A DNA stretch of 31,562 bases from a virus. Both the position numbers and the translations under genes were made by a program. The notes below the pieces were generated by a model that saw only the letters and a program-made list of their open reading frames with translations, did no database searches and was not told where the DNA came from. The stretch lies in the IMG/VR virus record IMGVR_UViG_3300042923_001200, positions 1 through 31,562 of that record. One strand, 5' to 3'. Position 1 is the stretch's first letter; every line of letters begins with the position of its first letter. This document shows positions 29,518 through 31,562 of the stretch, in pieces.

Positions 29518-31062
29518 ATGAAACAGTTAAAAATATTTGATGAAATCATAGTTGATAACTTCGCCGGTGGCGGTGGAGCCAGTACCGGTATAGAGTTAGC
29601 AATAGGACATAGCGTGGATATAGCGATTAACCATGACCCAGCAGCAATAGCAATGCATAAAGCAAACCACCCCGAGACAGAACACTTTTGTGAAAATGTG
29701 TGGGAAGTTAATCCTGTTAAAGCAGTAAAGGGGAGACCAGTAGGACTAGCGTGGTTTTCGCCAGACTGTAAGCACTTTAGCAAAGCAAAAGGTGGTAAAC
29801 CCGTAGAAAAGAAAATCCGAGGCTTAGCATGGATTGTACTTAAATGGGCAGCACTAGTTAGACCTAGGGTGATAATGCTAGAGAATGTAGAAGAATTTCA
29901 AACATGGGGTCCTTTAAATAGACGAAGACACCCTATAAAGAGTAAAAAAGGACAAACGTACTGGAAGTGGAGAGGACAGCTTGAAGCCTTAGGTTATGAA
30001 ATTGATTCAAGGGAACTAGTTGCAGCTGATTACGGAGCTCCAACAAAGAGGAAAAGATTCTTTATGGTTGCCCGATGTGATGGAATTCCTATAGTGTGGC
30101 CGAAACCGACGCATGGTGATAGAAATAGTGAAGAAGTTATAAAAGGATTATTAAAACCTTATGTACCAGCTGCTGAAATTATTGATTGGGATATTCCTTG
30201 TAAGAGCATATTTGGAAGGAAGAAGCCACTTGCAGAAAATACTATGAAAAGAATTGCTAGAGGATTACAAAAGTTTGTCGTTGATAACCCAGAGCCATTC
30301 ATAATGCAGATAGGACATACAGGGTTCACGAAAGATAGAAATAAATCAATTAATGAACCATTATCTACAATTGTATCTAAAGCAGAACATTGTTTAATTA
30401 CCCCAACTCTTATTCAATATCATTCAGAGACAACAAAAGATGGAGTAAGAGGACAATCGATACAAGAACCAATAATGACTTTAGATAGCTCTCCAAGATA
30501 TGGCTTAGTAAGTGCTTTTATCAGTAAATATTATGATGGAACCTATAAAGGTGCAGGCAGTAAGTGCGATGAGCCACTCCATACAGTCACAGGTAAAGAT
30601 CATAACGCATTAGTAACTGCCCATATCATTCAGATGAATAACAATATGATTGGTACAGATATGAGAGAACCTCTAAACACAATAGTGGCAGGACCAGGAC
30701 ATATAGGCGAAGTAAGAGCTTTCTTAATTAAATACTATGGACAAGGGATAGGGCAGGATATCAAAGATCCATTAGATACAGTTGTCAGTAAAGATAGATT
30801 CGGATTGGTTACAGTTGCTGGTATTGAATATCAAATCATTGATATTGGACTAAGGATGTTGGAACCACATGAGTTATTCGCTGCTCAGGGGTTCCCCAGC
30901 AATTACATAATAGACCATGACGATACTGGCAAGCCATATCCCAAGACAGCACAAGTAGCACGTTGCGGAAATGCGGTACCGCCACCATTTGCTGAAGCAT
31001 TAGTAAGGGCAAACCTTCCAGAGCTGTGCGAAGGCAATGGTAAGTTTAGAGAAGTAGGTTAA
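29518..31062 (+). CDS. C5-cytosine DNA methyltransferase with repeated central region
   Basis: 514 residues from ATG 29518; the frame is open from 29488, but the ribosome site GGAGG fits 29518. Motif I is VDNFAGGGGASTGIE. Motif IV is AWFSPDCKHFSKAKGGKP, with catalytic Cys84 after Asp where most families have Pro. Motif VI is LENVEEF, motif VIII is KRKRFFMVAR, motif IX-X is QGFPSNYI and RCGNAVPPP. It transfers a methyl group from SAM to cytosine C5; the target site cannot be read. Between VIII and IX, about residues 265-440 hold five copies of an EPLxTVxxKD-like unit. No restriction enzyme gene is adjacent, so it is probably an orphan protecting phage DNA. Confidence 0.95.
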   Translation: MKQLKIFDEIIVDNFAGGGGASTGIELAIGHSVDIAINHDPAAIAMHKANHPETEHFCENVWEVNPVKAVKGRPVGLAWFSPDCKHFSKAKGGKPVEKKIRGLAWIVLKWAALVRPRVIMLENVEEFQTWGPLNRRRHPIKSKKGQTYWKWRGQLEALGYEIDSRELVAADYGAPTKRKRFFMVARCDGIPIVWPKPTHGDRNSEEVIKGLLKPYVPAAEIIDWDIPCKSIFGRKKPLAENTMKRIARGLQKFVVDNPEPFIMQIGHTGFTKDRNKSINEPLSTIVSKAEHCLITPTLIQYHSETTKDGVRGQSIQEPIMTLDSSPRYGLVSAFISKYYDGTYKGAGSKCDEPLHTVTGKDHNALVTAHIIQMNNNMIGTDMREPLNTIVAGPGHIGEVRAFLIKYYGQGIGQDIKDPLDTVVSKDRFGLVTVAGIEYQIIDIGLRMLEPHELFAAQGFPSNYIIDHDDTGKPYPKTAQVARCGNAVPPPFAEALVRANLPELCEGNGKFREVG

Positions 31063-31097
31063 TGAATAATCTGAGGAAATTGCGAAGGAGTGAGATT

Positions 31098-31262
31098 ATG
31101 CAGGAAAGAATATATAGGTGTTGTAACAATTGTCTATACAAGGATGATAGTTTTTATGGGTGTAGTAAAGCCAATGTATGTTATAGCGGGTTTAGTGCTT
31201 ATTCTCCAAATGTTGAAACGAGAAAGAGCCTTGAAGAACTTGCAGAAGAAAGAGATTCGTAA
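31098..31262 (+). CDS. Small Cys-rich protein
   Basis: 54 residues from ATG 31098 with AAGGAGTGAG 5-6 bases upstream; a start at 31062 would couple it to the methyltransferase stop (TAATG) but has no ribosome site. CCNNC followed by C and C (RCCNNCLYKDDSFYGCSKAN, then VCYSG) suggests a metal-binding knuckle. Function unknown. Confidence 0.6.
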   Translation: MQERIYRCCNNCLYKDDSFYGCSKANVCYSGFSAYSPNVETRKSLEELAEERDS

Positions 31263-31315
31263 TTCAATGCTAGGCCGCCATGTGAGGATAAGTCGAATTA
31301 TAAGGGGGTAAATAT

Positions 31316-31465
31316 GTGTACTGGCTAATATATTATCATGCTGGTAAATTGGAAGGTTACAGAGCCAAACAATTTGTAGAATATGAAGAAGTTGAAATTT
31401 GGGTAAAAGAAATGGGAAATAAAATTAAGGTAATAGATTTAGCTGAAAGCTTAGACAAAGATTAA
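31316..31465 (+). CDS. Small unknown protein
   Basis: 49 residues from GTG 31316 behind AAGGGGGT. Opening MYWLIYYHAGKLEGYRAKQF, then an acidic helix and IKVIDLAESLD. It is compact, with no known motif. The ribosome site and intact frame are the evidence. Confidence 0.55.
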   Translation: MYWLIYYHAGKLEGYRAKQFVEYEEVEIWVKEMGNKIKVIDLAESLDKD

Positions 31466-31505
31466 TTCGTCTTTCAAGACTATTGCGAAGGAAGTGAAGG
31501 TACAA

Positions 31506-31562
31506 ATGTTAATTTGCAGATATGATAAAGATGCTAATCCTAATTCATGTGCAGGTTGCCAG
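31506..31562 (+). CDS. Partial Cys-containing gene cut by the window edge
   Basis: ATG 31506 follows GAAGGAAGTGAAGG and the frame is open to the last base. The 19 visible residues (MLICRYDKDANPNSCAGCQ) contain three Cys including a CxxC pair, like the other small zinc-type proteins nearby. The remainder lies outside. Confidence 0.45.
   Translation, partial: MLICRYDKDANPNSCAGCQ

Noticed and set aside
31090-31311. 73-residue frame overlapping the Cys-rich gene
   Set aside because: It overlaps 31098-31262 in another frame, and the ribosome site at 31085-31092 fits the ATG of the Cys-rich frame.
1-31562. CRISPR array, insertion sequence, reverse transcriptase or diversity-generating element
   Set aside because: I saw no regularly spaced repeats, transposase motifs or reverse-transcriptase motifs on either strand.

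Overview
The window is almost entirely the genome of a temperate, long-tailed (siphovirus-type) phage of a low-GC Gram-positive host. Clostridia are more likely than bacilli, but this rests on overall character only: AT-rich DNA, strong AGGAGG-type ribosome sites, frequent GTG/TTG starts, a tRNA-Cys attachment core and Firmicute-phage gene families. No host chromosomal gene is evident.

Layout. (1) 1-950: a small unknown gene, then an antisense zinc-ribbon/DUF4145 gene with its own promoter. (2) 1008-9482: packaging and head genes (terS, terL, portal, ClpP-type protease, HK97-fold capsid, connectors), a major tail protein carrying a bacterial Ig-like domain, and a tail-assembly chaperone pair joined by a -1 frameshift at A_AAA_AAC. 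(3) 9498-15612: tape measure, distal tail protein, tail hub/tip protein, probable receptor-binding protein and two small tail-end proteins. (4) 15690-16851: holin, NlpC/P60 endolysin and a strong terminator. (5) 16926-20276: accessory cargo, made up of a 374-residue PUA/EVE-like plus membrane-segment protein, a convergent two-helix membrane protein, a lipoprotein, and divergent Xre and ribbon-helix-helix regulators. (6) 20280-20587: the attachment site, with a 50-bp 3' fragment of a tRNA-Cys gene flanked by six copies of CTGTCCT. (7) 20592-22976: integrase, ImmA-like protease, CI-like repressor, multi-operator switch and Cro-like protein. (8) 22989-31562: early genes (excisionase-like protein, antirepressor, Gam-like and ERF recombination proteins, SSB, many small unknown genes, a C5 cytosine methyltransferase). 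The right edge cuts a gene.

How it works together: the repressor/Cro switch controls lysogeny. The integrase recombines the tRNA-Cys core with the host gene and brings its own terminator for the rebuilt tRNA. Gam, ERF and SSB form an annealing recombination set. The methyltransferase probably protects phage DNA and may be translationally controlled by its leader. The late operon builds capsid and tail, then lysis follows. The replication initiator and helicase are not seen and probably lie in the unseen part of the genome.

The core has phage DNA on both sides, so this is not one ordinary integrated prophage end. It is either a circular or permuted phage genome (attP) or the joint between two tandem prophages. 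The best candidates for undescribed biology are the cargo genes at 16926-18308, the antisense DUF4145 gene, and the alternative hairpins in front of the methyltransferase.
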